Shown here: piece after piece, positions 6,363-11,850 of the stretch
How the letters are laid out: every line of letters starts with the position of its first letter
How positions within the stretch are numbered: position 1 is the first letter of the stretch
NCBI GenBank assembly: GCA_031282285.1
Contig: JAITEA010000055.1
Span: 1 to 11,850, forward strand
Source: Helicobacteraceae bacterium
Lineage (GTDB): Bacteria; Campylobacterota; Campylobacteria; Campylobacterales; SZUA-545
DNA length: 11,850 nt
Reading direction: 5' to 3'
Program-made: the position numbers and the translations under genes
Notes under the pieces: model-generated
Told to the model about the DNA's origin: nothing
Databases searched by the model: none
The model's input: the letters and a program-made list of their open reading frames with translations, nothing else

Positions 6363-7319
6363 TTAGCCGCCCGTTTCGTAGAAGGCGCGTTCGGATCGCT
6401 CCTGCCCAAAGCGGTTTTTCTCGCGCTTATTAGCCAAAACCTCGCGAAAAACCGCCACCGCGCCCGCCACATCGCCGCTGCGCAGACGCGACTTTATACT
6501 AAGCGCCTCGTCGTAGTAAAGACAGGGCGCCAAAAGCCCCTCCGCGGTCAGCCGCGCGCGGTTGCACGAGGCGCAAAACTCCTCTCTGTGCGGCTCGATC
6601 AACCCAAAAATATAACCCTCTTTCAGCGCGAACAATCGCGAAGGGCTTTTGAGATCGCGCTCGATCTCCGCAAACTCGTAACGCGAAGCGATCGCTTCCA
6701 AAATCTCGTCGCTGCGCATACCGCGCAGCCGTTTATGAGCGCGCGTATTGTCCATATATTCGATAAATCTAACGCTTACGCCCCACGCTCTGCAGCGCTC
6801 GATAATATCGCATATTTCGCCGTCGTTGATCCCTTTCATCGGCACGCAGTTAATCTTGGTTTGCAATCCGACCGATATGGCGGCTTCAATACCCTTTAAT
6901 ACGCGATCTAATATGTCGCGGTTGGCGATCTTGCCCGCCGTCTCCCGTTTAAGCGAATCGAGCGAAATATTTACGCGTTTAAGCCCCGCGTTTTTCAGCG
7001 CCGCCGCCAGATCGCCAAGCAAAAAACCGTTGGTGGTCATCGCCAGATCGATATTGGGCGCGTAATCGGCGATCATCTTAATAAAATAGTCCAGATTGCC
7101 GCGCACGGTCGGTTCGCCGCCGGTGATACGCACCTTATTTACGCCGCAATCGATCGCGGCGCGCACAAACAAAATCATCTCCTCGTAGCGCAGAATCTCG
7201 CTGTGCGGAACCCAGCTTAAAGGCTTGTCGGGCATACAGTACAGACAGCGGAAATTACACCGCTCGGTAACCGAAACGCGCAGATAATCCACGGCGCGTC
7301 CATACGCGTCAATCAGCAT
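6363..7319 (-). CDS. moaA: GTP 3',8-cyclase MoaA (molybdenum cofactor synthesis)
   Basis: This 318-residue radical-SAM enzyme performs the first step of molybdopterin synthesis, rearranging GTP to 3',8-cyclo-7,8-dihydro-GTP, which MoaC then converts to cyclic pyranopterin. The N-terminal 4Fe-4S site is CNFRCLYC (Cys21, 25, 28), followed by GGEPTVR (67-73). The C-terminal cluster typical of MoaA, C-x2-C-x13-C, is complete (Cys249, 252, 266). The protein ends in the double glycine FYETGG, needed for activity in MoaA, so it is full length. The ATG lies 11 bases inside the end of the upstream lipoprotein gene on the same strand. Only a weak GAGGA-like ribosome site is seen, suggesting coupled translation. 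No other Mo-cofactor gene is in the window. Confidence 0.95.
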   Translation of the reverse strand: MLIDAYGRAVDYLRVSVTERCNFRCLYCMPDKPLSWVPHSEILRYEEMILFVRAAIDCGVNKVRITGGEPTVRGNLDYFIKMIADYAPNIDLAMTTNGFLLGDLAAALKNAGLKRVNISLDSLKRETAGKIANRDILDRVLKGIEAAISVGLQTKINCVPMKGINDGEICDIIERCRAWGVSVRFIEYMDNTRAHKRLRGMRSDEILEAIASRYEFAEIERDLKSPSRLFALKEGYIFGLIEPHREEFCASCNRARLTAEGLLAPCLYYDEALSIKSRLRSGDVAGAVAVFREVLANKREKNRFGQERSERAFYETGG

Positions 7320-7647
7320 AATAATAAATCCAATCCTCGTATATAGAGCCTATAAAATCTATCTTTTTTACCTTGCGAAAACGGTAATCCACGATCACCC
7401 GATCGCCGATCTTAAAACGCCGCGAACTTGAGTAATCGTACACGGCAAATATCCTGCCGTCGTCCAAGATAAGCTCTATATCCTGCGCGCCCGATCGCGC
7501 GATCCTAGCGTAGCTAACGATCGCTCTGGCGCGCCCGTACTGCTCGCAACCGTAGCCGTAGCACGCGCCGAGGTCCTCCCATTTGGGCGATTTGGACGCG
7601 CACCCGCAGAGCGCCAACAGCGCGAAGGCAAAACATAAAATCCGCAT
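7309..7647 (-). CDS. Small predicted lipoprotein upstream of moaA
   Basis: This 112-residue protein begins with a short basic start, a hydrophobic run and the lipobox-like LCGC, so Cys16 is the probable lipidated residue after cleavage. The mature part has a cysteine pair in [11 protein letters not shown] (Cys29 and Cys34) that could form a disulfide or bind metal. A beta-rich stretch follows ([17 protein letters not shown], then [16 protein letters not shown]), which reads like a small OB/SH3-like barrel, and a Tyr-rich end (EDWIYYYAD). I do not recognise the family. The ATG has AGAGGA a few bases upstream. It overlaps moaA by 11 bases and is probably co-transcribed with it. No functional link to molybdenum is evident, so the pairing may be accidental. 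Confidence 0.75.
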   Translation of the reverse strand: MRILCFAFALLALCGCASKSPKWEDLGACYGYGCEQYGRARAIVSYARIARSGAQDIELILDDGRIFAVYDYSSSRRFKIGDRVIVDYRFRKVKKIDFIGSIYEDWIYYYAD

Positions 7648-7711
7648 TTTTCCTCTTTCAACGGCGTCTGCCCGCGTTGCGCCGCCAAAGCCGACAAGGA
7701 CAGCCGCCCCA

Positions 7712-7717
7712 ATTTTA
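7712..7717 (-). promoter_or_regulatory. Possible -10 element for the lipoprotein-moaA operon
   Basis: On the minus strand TAAAAT follows a T-rich stretch within the 188-base divergent intergenic region (7648-7835). No convincing -35 hexamer is found at 16-18 bases. Weak -35 boxes are usual in Campylobacterota, so the call is tentative. Confidence 0.3.
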
Positions 7718-7785
7718 CAAGAAACGCTTTAAGCCAACGCCTCTTGCTTTAACGAATATCGGCTAAGACGCGCAAAATCAAGGAA

Positions 7786-7791
7786 TAGAAT
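7786..7791 (+). promoter_or_regulatory. Possible -10 element for the SEL1-copA operon
   Basis: TAGAAT sits in an AT-rich stretch about 45 bases before the SEL1 start codon and would give a leader of roughly 38 bases. A clear -35 box is absent. It is the only AT-rich -10-like site on this strand in the gap. No copper-regulator (CueR-type) dyad was recognised around it. Confidence 0.35.
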
Positions 7792-7835
7792 AATAAACTT
7801 CAAAAACAATTCCGTCAAAAGGCAAAGGATTACAG

Positions 7836-8753
7836 ATGGATTCTAGAAAAGGGATTTGGATAATTGCGTTTGGTTTGATAGTGGCGATTATCTGCGTGGC
7901 AGGCGCTATCGCGCTATCGCGGGGGGGCGCGTCCAAACCGGCGCAGCCGCAAACGAGCGAAAACGCTAACGCCGTTCAAGAGGGTCGCGAGGAAAGGGCT
8001 GGCGCTTCGTCAAACGCCGTTCAAGCGCAAGAGGGTCGCGAGGAAACGCCGCGAGTAGTCAGACAGGCGATCAGCCCCGAGGCGCAAAGCTACTTCGACA
8101 AAGGCTTGGACGCCGACGAAGCGGGCAATTACGAGGAGGGCGCGCGCTACTACGCCAAAGCGTGCGAGGGCGGTCATATGGAGGCTTGCCACAGTCTTGG
8201 TTACGACTACGGCGAAGGCGAAGGCGTGGCGCAAGACTTAAAGCGCGCCGCAGAGCTTTACCAAAAATCGTGCGAGGGCGGCTACATATTAGCCTGCACA
8301 AGCCTAGGCTACGCCTACGACGAGGGCGAAGGCGTGGATATCGACTACGACAAAGCCGTCGCGCTGTATAAAAAATCGTGCGAAAGCGGCGACGCGCTTG
8401 GCTGCAACAATCTAGGCTACGCCTACGACGAGGGCAGAGGCGTTAAGATCGATCATCAAGAGGCGAACCGGCTATACAAAATAGCGTGCGACGACGGAGA
8501 GCCGCTTGGCTGCAACAATCTAGGCTATTCGTACCAGATCGGCGAAGGGATCGAGATCGATCTTGGCAAAGCCCGCTCGCTGTACAAAAAGGCGTGCGAC
8601 GACGACGAGGCGCTAGGCTGCTTTAATCTCGCCGAACTTTACAAAGAGGGGATCGGCGTAGCCAAAAGTACCAGAGCGGCGCTCGAATACTACGAGAAAG
8701 CGTGCGATCTGGGCGACGAGGACGCTTGCGAAGAAGCCGAGAACTTACGATAG
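7836..8753 (+). CDS. Hcp-like cysteine-rich SEL1-repeat protein, membrane-anchored
   Basis: This 305-residue protein has an N-terminal membrane helix (about 8-27), probably a signal anchor or uncleaved signal. A low-complexity linker follows (about 30-80) in which NAVQ(AQ)EGREE occurs twice, then six SEL1 units of exactly 36 residues. Each unit carries a Cys pair eight residues apart: 110/118, 146/154, 182/190, 218/226, 254/262 and 290/298. The pattern K-x-C-x7-C-x3-LGY is that of the Helicobacter cysteine-rich proteins (HcpA type), where each pair forms a disulfide, so an extracytoplasmic location is expected. SEL1/TPR solenoids bind proteins or peptides, and some Hcp proteins bind penicillin. 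The ATG has AAAGGA (7824-7829) six bases upstream. copA follows after 34 bases, so co-expression is likely. A G7 run lies at codons 29-31. Confidence 0.87.
   Translation: MDSRKGIWIIAFGLIVAIICVAGAIALSRGGASKPAQPQTSENANAVQEGREERAGASSNAVQAQEGREETPRVVRQAISPEAQSYFDKGLDADEAGNYEEGARYYAKACEGGHMEACHSLGYDYGEGEGVAQDLKRAAELYQKSCEGGYILACTSLGYAYDEGEGVDIDYDKAVALYKKSCESGDALGCNNLGYAYDEGRGVKIDHQEANRLYKIACDDGEPLGCNNLGYSYQIGEGIEIDLGKARSLYKKACDDDEALGCFNLAELYKEGIGVAKSTRAALEYYEKACDLGDEDACEEAENLR
7968..8045 (+). repeat. Short direct repeat in the linker of the SEL1 protein
   Basis: A 27-base unit at 7968-7994 recurs at 8013-8045 with a 6-base insertion (GCGCAA). It encodes NAVQEGREE and NAVQAQEGREE. It lengthens the linker between the membrane helix and the repeat domain. 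Confidence 0.7.
8088..8747 (+). repeat. Six 108-bp SEL1-coding repeats with paired cysteines
   Basis: Consecutive 36-codon units share the protein pattern A-x2-LY-x-K-x-C-x2-G-x4-C-x2-LGY-x-Y-x2-G-x-GV. Recurring DNA words such as CTAGGCTACGCCTACGACGAGGGC mark recent duplication of the third and fourth units, while the first and last units are more diverged. Confidence 0.85.
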
Positions 8754-8787
8754 GCGCTTTATGGTTTGAGGCGAGGCGGTCGGAACG

Positions 8788-10860
8788 ATGAAAACCACGG
8801 CGGCGATCGGCGGTATGACCTGCGCTAGTTGCGCGGCGCGTATCGAGCGCGCGCTAAACAAGCTCGAGGGCGTGAAAAAGGCGAGCGTCAATCTAGCCGC
8901 CGAAAAGCTGACAATCGAGTACGAGCGCGTCCCGTTCGAGACGATCAAAGCGCGGATCGCGGCGCTTGGTTTTAGCGTCTTGGACAAGCAAGCCGCTAGC
9001 GAGGATACGGCGCGCGCGGCGCTGAACAAGCTGATCGCCGCGCTCGTTCTAGCCGCGCCGCTTCTATATCTGGCGATGGCGCCGATGGTCGGCTTAACAA
9101 CTCTTAGCGATCCGCTGCTAAACGCCGCTATTCAAGCGGCGCTGGCGCTGGCGATTATGGCGGTCGGCTACCGCTTCTATGTCGTCGGTTTTCGCTCGCT
9201 GTTTGCGCTAAGCCCGAATATGGACAGCCTGATCGCCATTGGAACCTCTAGCGCGTTCGGCTACAGCCTGTTCAACACGGCGCTGATCGCGCTTGGCGAC
9301 GCGCGCGCCGCGCACAATCTCTACTACGAGAGCGCGGGCGTTATCGTCGCGCTGATCTTGCTTGGCAAGACGCTGGAAGCCAAAAGCAAATCAAAGGCGA
9401 ACGACGCGCTCAAGTCGCTGCTCGATCTCGCGCCCAAAACGGCGACCGTCGTCGAAAACGGCAAAGAGATCGAAAAGCCTATCGACGAAATAGCGCTGGG
9501 CGACGCGTTGATCGTAAAACCCGGGGGGCATATTCCAATCGACGGCGAGGTGATCGACGGGCAAAGTCTGGTTGATGAATCTATGCTCACGGGCGAGAGC
9601 CGCCCGATCGCCAAAACGGCGGGCGACGCGATTTTTGCGGGGACGATCAACCAAAACGGCGCGCTGACCTTCCGCGCCGTCGCGACGAAGGGCGAAACCG
9701 CGCTTATGCAGATAGCGCGTATGGTCGAGGAGGCGCAAGGCTCCAAAGCGCCGATAGCGCGGCTTGCCGACACGATCAGCGGCGTTTTTACGCCGATCGT
9801 GTGCGCGGTAGCGATCGCGGCGGGTCTGACGCAGTATTTTGTAAGCGGCGATTTCGCCTTCGCGCTGAAGGTTTTTATCTCGACGCTGGTTATCGCCTGC
9901 CCGTGCGCGCTTGGGCTTGCCACGCCCACGGCGATCACGATCGCGGCGGGCTTGGCTTCAAAGCGCGGCGTTTTGATCAGGTCTGGCGAGGCGCTGGAGC
10001 GGCTTGGCAAGGTTACGACGATCTTCTTTGACAAAACGGGGACGCTGACGGAAGGCAAGATCAGCGCGATCTTTAATGGCGATCAGGCTTTGCTACCGCT
10101 GCTCGCCGCGGCGGAGGCAAAGAGCGAACACCCGATCGGCAGGGCGATCGCCGCGCTCGCGCCTATCGAGTTTGAAGCGCGGCGGTTTGAGTCGATCGCG
10201 GGCGTCGGCGTTAAAGCGGTCGTGGAAGGCAAAGCGATCGAGATCGGCGCGGAAAACGGGGAGATAACGGCAAAGATCGACGGCGAGAGGGTCGGGAGCT
10301 TCGCCGCGTCAGACCAGCCGAAAGCCGGCGCCAAAGCCGCGATCGACGCGCTCAAGGCGCAAGGCGCGAAGATCGTCGCGCTCACCGGCGACAACGCCAA
10401 AACCGCCGAAGCCGTCGTCGCCGCGCTGGGCATAGAACGCTTCAAAGCCGGTTTGCGCCCGCAAGATAAAGCCGCCGAAATTGCTGCCGCGCAAAAGGCT
10501 GGAGAGATAACGGCGTTCGTGGGCGACGGGATCAACGACGCGATCGCGCTGGCGCAAGCCGATATCGGCGTCGCTATCGGCGCGGGGACGGATATCGCCA
10601 TAAAGAGCGCCGATATAGTTTTGATGAAGCGCGATTTGATCGGCGTAACGGAAGCTATCCTGATCAGCCGCGCAACGATCAGAAATATCAAACAGAATCT
10701 GTTTTGGGCGTTTTGCTACAACGCGCTGGGCATTCCGATCGCCTGCTTGGGGCTGCTCAACCCTATGATCGCGGCGCTGGCTATGAGCCTAAGCTCCGTT
10801 TCGGTCGCGGCAAACGCGCTAAGGCTCAAAACGCTCAAACTCGATCTCAGCGCCTCTTAA
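8788..10860 (+). CDS. copA: Copper-exporting P1B-type ATPase (CopA-like)
   Basis: This 690-residue pump moves Cu+ out of the cytoplasm across the inner membrane using ATP. One N-terminal heavy-metal domain has GMTCASCA (Cys12, Cys15). The membrane helices follow, with the actuator motif TGES (268-271), the transport motif CPC in helix 6 (371-373), the phosphorylated Asp415 in DKTGTLTEG, the HP motif SEHPIG (446-451), GVGVKA (472-477), TGDN (533-536) and GDGINDA (579-585). Cu+ specificity is supported by the YN pair (644-645) in helix 7 and MSLSS (666-670) in helix 8. The span from Asp415 to GDG is about 164 residues, shorter than in well-studied CopA, so the nucleotide domain is compact. The ATG has no strong ribosome site (GGCGAGG-like only). 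It lies 34 bases after the SEL1 gene. Confidence 0.93.
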   Translation: MKTTAAIGGMTCASCAARIERALNKLEGVKKASVNLAAEKLTIEYERVPFETIKARIAALGFSVLDKQAASEDTARAALNKLIAALVLAAPLLYLAMAPMVGLTTLSDPLLNAAIQAALALAIMAVGYRFYVVGFRSLFALSPNMDSLIAIGTSSAFGYSLFNTALIALGDARAAHNLYYESAGVIVALILLGKTLEAKSKSKANDALKSLLDLAPKTATVVENGKEIEKPIDEIALGDALIVKPGGHIPIDGEVIDGQSLVDESMLTGESRPIAKTAGDAIFAGTINQNGALTFRAVATKGETALMQIARMVEEAQGSKAPIARLADTISGVFTPIVCAVAIAAGLTQYFVSGDFAFALKVFISTLVIACPCALGLATPTAITIAAGLASKRGVLIRSGEALERLGKVTTIFFDKTGTLTEGKISAIFNGDQALLPLLAAAEAKSEHPIGRAIAALAPIEFEARRFESIAGVGVKAVVEGKAIEIGAENGEITAKIDGERVGSFAASDQPKAGAKAAIDALKAQGAKIVALTGDNAKTAEAVVAALGIERFKAGLRPQDKAAEIAAAQKAGEITAFVGDGINDAIALAQADIGVAIGAGTDIAIKSADIVLMKRDLIGVTEAILISRATIRNIKQNLFWAFCYNALGIPIACLGLLNPMIAALAMSLSSVSVAANALRLKTLKLDLSAS

Positions 10861-10920
10861 ACTAACGCCCCCCCCCGCAAGGCTTGGCGGTTTGAAATGG
10901 AAGGCTGGAGCATTTAGCGC
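10861..10920. other. Convergent intergenic gap with a nine-C run
   Basis: These 60 bases separate the stop codons of copA and the minus-strand SEL1 gene. They contain nine C in a row (10868-10876) and a weak CCGC/GCGG inverted repeat just after it. I see no convincing intrinsic terminator with a T tract on either strand. Confidence 0.6.
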
Positions 10921-11850
10921 TTATTCCCGCTTTGGTTGAGCGTTATTGAGAGCGGCTAGGGCTTCTTTGGCTTCCTCTATTCCATTATCGGCGGCTTTCT
11001 TAAGATACTCCCTCGCTTTGGTTATGTCCTTTGGCGCTCTGCCGTCCATATACATTAAGCCCACCATATACTGAGCGGCTCTGAAGTCTTTATCCGCGTC
11101 CTCTTTTAACCATTCAAAGGCATATTTCCGATCGAATTGTTTATACCACCTGATAGCGTTGGGGTAGTCGTTCAGCTTGCTTTCGTAAAGAAAGCCAAGC
11201 TCGTAAGATGCGCTGTTGTCCCCGACTTTATAGAAAGCCGTTTCAAGACATTGGATCGCTTTAGGATAGTCTTTAAGCGACTGACCATAAAGCAGTCCAA
11301 GAGCTAATATGGCTCTTTTATCGCCTTCGTTATGGGCGATATTGTACCATTCGATTGCGTTAGGATAGCTTTTCAGCCGTTCGTTATATAATATAGCTAA
11401 AGCGTAAGCGGCGCCTTGATAGCCCTTGTTGTGAGCGATGTTATACCATTCGATCGCTTTAGGATAGTCTTTTAGTTGATCTTCATACAGCAGTCCTAAA
11501 GCGTAAGCGGCGCTTTTATCTCCTTCTTTATGAGCGATCTCGTACCATTTGATAGCGTTAGGGTAGTCTTTTAACGCGTTGTAATACATTAGCCCAAAAC
11601 TGTAAGCGGCGCTTTTATCTCCTTCCTTATGCGCGATCTCGTACCATTTAATGGCTTTAGGATAGTCAGCGAGCGTTTTATTGTAAAGCAGAGCTAAAGC
11701 GTAAGCCGCCCCTTTATGCCCTTCTTTATGCGCGATCTCAAACCATTTGATAGCGTTGGGGTAGTCTTTTAACGCGTTGTAATACATTAGCCCTAAAGCG
11801 TAAGCCCCCCCCCTGATGCCCTTCTTTGTGGGCGATCTCGTACCATTTGA
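10921..11850 (-). CDS. SEL1-repeat protein, 5' end outside window, frame broken at a G9 tract
   Basis: The gene enters from the right edge. Downstream of the tract at 11805-11813, the frame to the TAA at 10921-10923 encodes five 33-residue SEL1 units of the type L-Y-x4-LKDYPxAIKWYEIAHKEGDKxAAYALG. A 34-residue unit, a 45-residue unit and a C-terminal 44-residue unit with the more classical MYMDGRAPKDITKAREYLKKAADNG follow. Unlike the Hcp-like protein it has almost no cysteine, so a cytoplasmic or differently folded role is likely. Upstream of the tract the reading KWYEIAHKEGHQ continues the same repeat one base out of phase. An ATG at 11787 opens the downstream frame but has no ribosome site and falls inside a repeat, so it is not a true start. 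SEL1 proteins usually act as protein-interaction scaffolds. The target here is unknown. Confidence 0.8.
   Translation of the reverse strand, partial: SNGTRSPTKKGIRGGAYALGLMYYNALKDYPNAIKWFEIAHKEGHKGAAYALALLYNKTLADYPKAIKWYEIAHKEGDKSAAYSFGLMYYNALKDYPNAIKWYEIAHKEGDKSAAYALGLLYEDQLKDYPKAIEWYNIAHNKGYQGAAYALAILYNERLKSYPNAIEWYNIAHNEGDKRAILALGLLYGQSLKDYPKAIQCLETAFYKVGDNSASYELGFLYESKLNDYPNAIRWYKQFDRKYAFEWLKEDADKDFRAAQYMVGLMYMDGRAPKDITKAREYLKKAADNGIEEAKEALAALNNAQPKRE
11191..11850 (-). repeat. Tandem 99-bp SEL1-coding repeats
   Basis: Units run 11787-11689, 11688-11590, 11589-11491, 11490-11392 and 11391-11293, with a 102-base unit at 11292-11191 and the end of another at 11788-11850. Units two apart are the most alike: the first and third share the word for MYYNALKDYPNAIKW almost base for base, 198 bases apart, indicating recent duplication of a two-unit block. 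Confidence 0.85.
11805..11813 (-). repeat. G9 homopolymer inside the SEL1 gene, candidate phase-variation tract
   Basis: Nine G on the minus strand replace the GGGGCGGC found at the same place in sister repeats. Eight G would give GHQGGAYALGL, matching the repeat consensus. Nine G gives a shifted frame that stops at a TGA at 11738-11740. Confidence 0.8.

Noticed and set aside
6023..6472. A full 149-codon gene on the minus strand starting inside moaA
   Set aside because: The first half overlaps moaA and does not look coding. Only the last 70 or so codons are worth considering, and these are reported separately without a start.
9324..10058. A long minus-strand open frame (244 codons) opposite copA
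   Set aside because: It is a mirror of GC-rich copA codons, has no ribosome site and an unnatural Ser/Ala/Pro-rich composition, while the plus frame carries every ATPase motif.
10083..10691. A 202-codon minus-strand frame opposite the copA 3' half
   Set aside because: Ala/Ser/Ile-rich shadow of the ATPase codons, with no independent support.
10868..10905. Intrinsic terminator after copA
   Set aside because: The CCGC/GCGG stem is only about four pairs and no T tract follows.
11191..11850. The regular 99-bp repeats as a CRISPR array belonging to the Cmr system
   Set aside because: The whole unit is conserved and translates into SEL1 repeats. There are no unique spacers between short identical repeats.

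Overview
The window most likely comes from a Campylobacterota (epsilonproteobacterial) genome of moderate GC content. The clues are a cysteine-paired SEL1 protein of the Helicobacter Hcp type, a MoaA ending in FYETGG, a second SEL1 gene carrying a homopolymeric G tract, and protein sequences that read as this group. This assignment is inferred from protein character, not from a marker gene. Coding density is high and many neighbours overlap by 1 to 11 bases.

Layout. (1) 1-1929, plus strand: the 3' end of a type III-B CRISPR-Cas (Cmr) operon, with cmr4 (cut by the window edge), cmr5 and cmr6 chained by start/stop overlaps. No CRISPR array is visible. (2) 1994-5258, plus strand: an overlapping three-gene set of a four-helix membrane metallophosphoesterase, an ArgD-type aminotransferase and a MidA/NDUFAF7-like methyltransferase. 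(3) 5233-5938, minus strand: two small unrecognised genes, each with a good sigma70-like promoter. The first overlaps the methyltransferase tail to tail. (4) 5939-6362: no confident gene, but about 70 codons of coding-like sequence without a usable start. (5) 6363-7647, minus strand: a small lipoprotein gene overlapping moaA (molybdenum cofactor). (6) 7836-10860, plus strand, divergent from moaA: an Hcp-like protein with six cysteine pairs, followed after 34 bases by a copA-type Cu+ ATPase. (7) 10921-11850, minus strand: a SEL1-repeat gene built from near-identical 99-bp units. It runs off the right edge and is put out of frame by a run of nine G.

The most interesting signal is that G9 tract at 11805-11813. 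With eight G the SEL1 repeat pattern reads straight through. With nine it hits a stop about 22 codons later. This looks like a phase-variation switch, or a sequencing/assembly error, and the two can be told apart from reads. Other points worth attention are the disulfide-type SEL1 protein beside a copper pump, the orphan small genes at 5.2-6.3 kb, a possible pair of alternative hairpins between cmr6 and the phosphoesterase gene, and an apparent excess of the octamer GCGATCGC.
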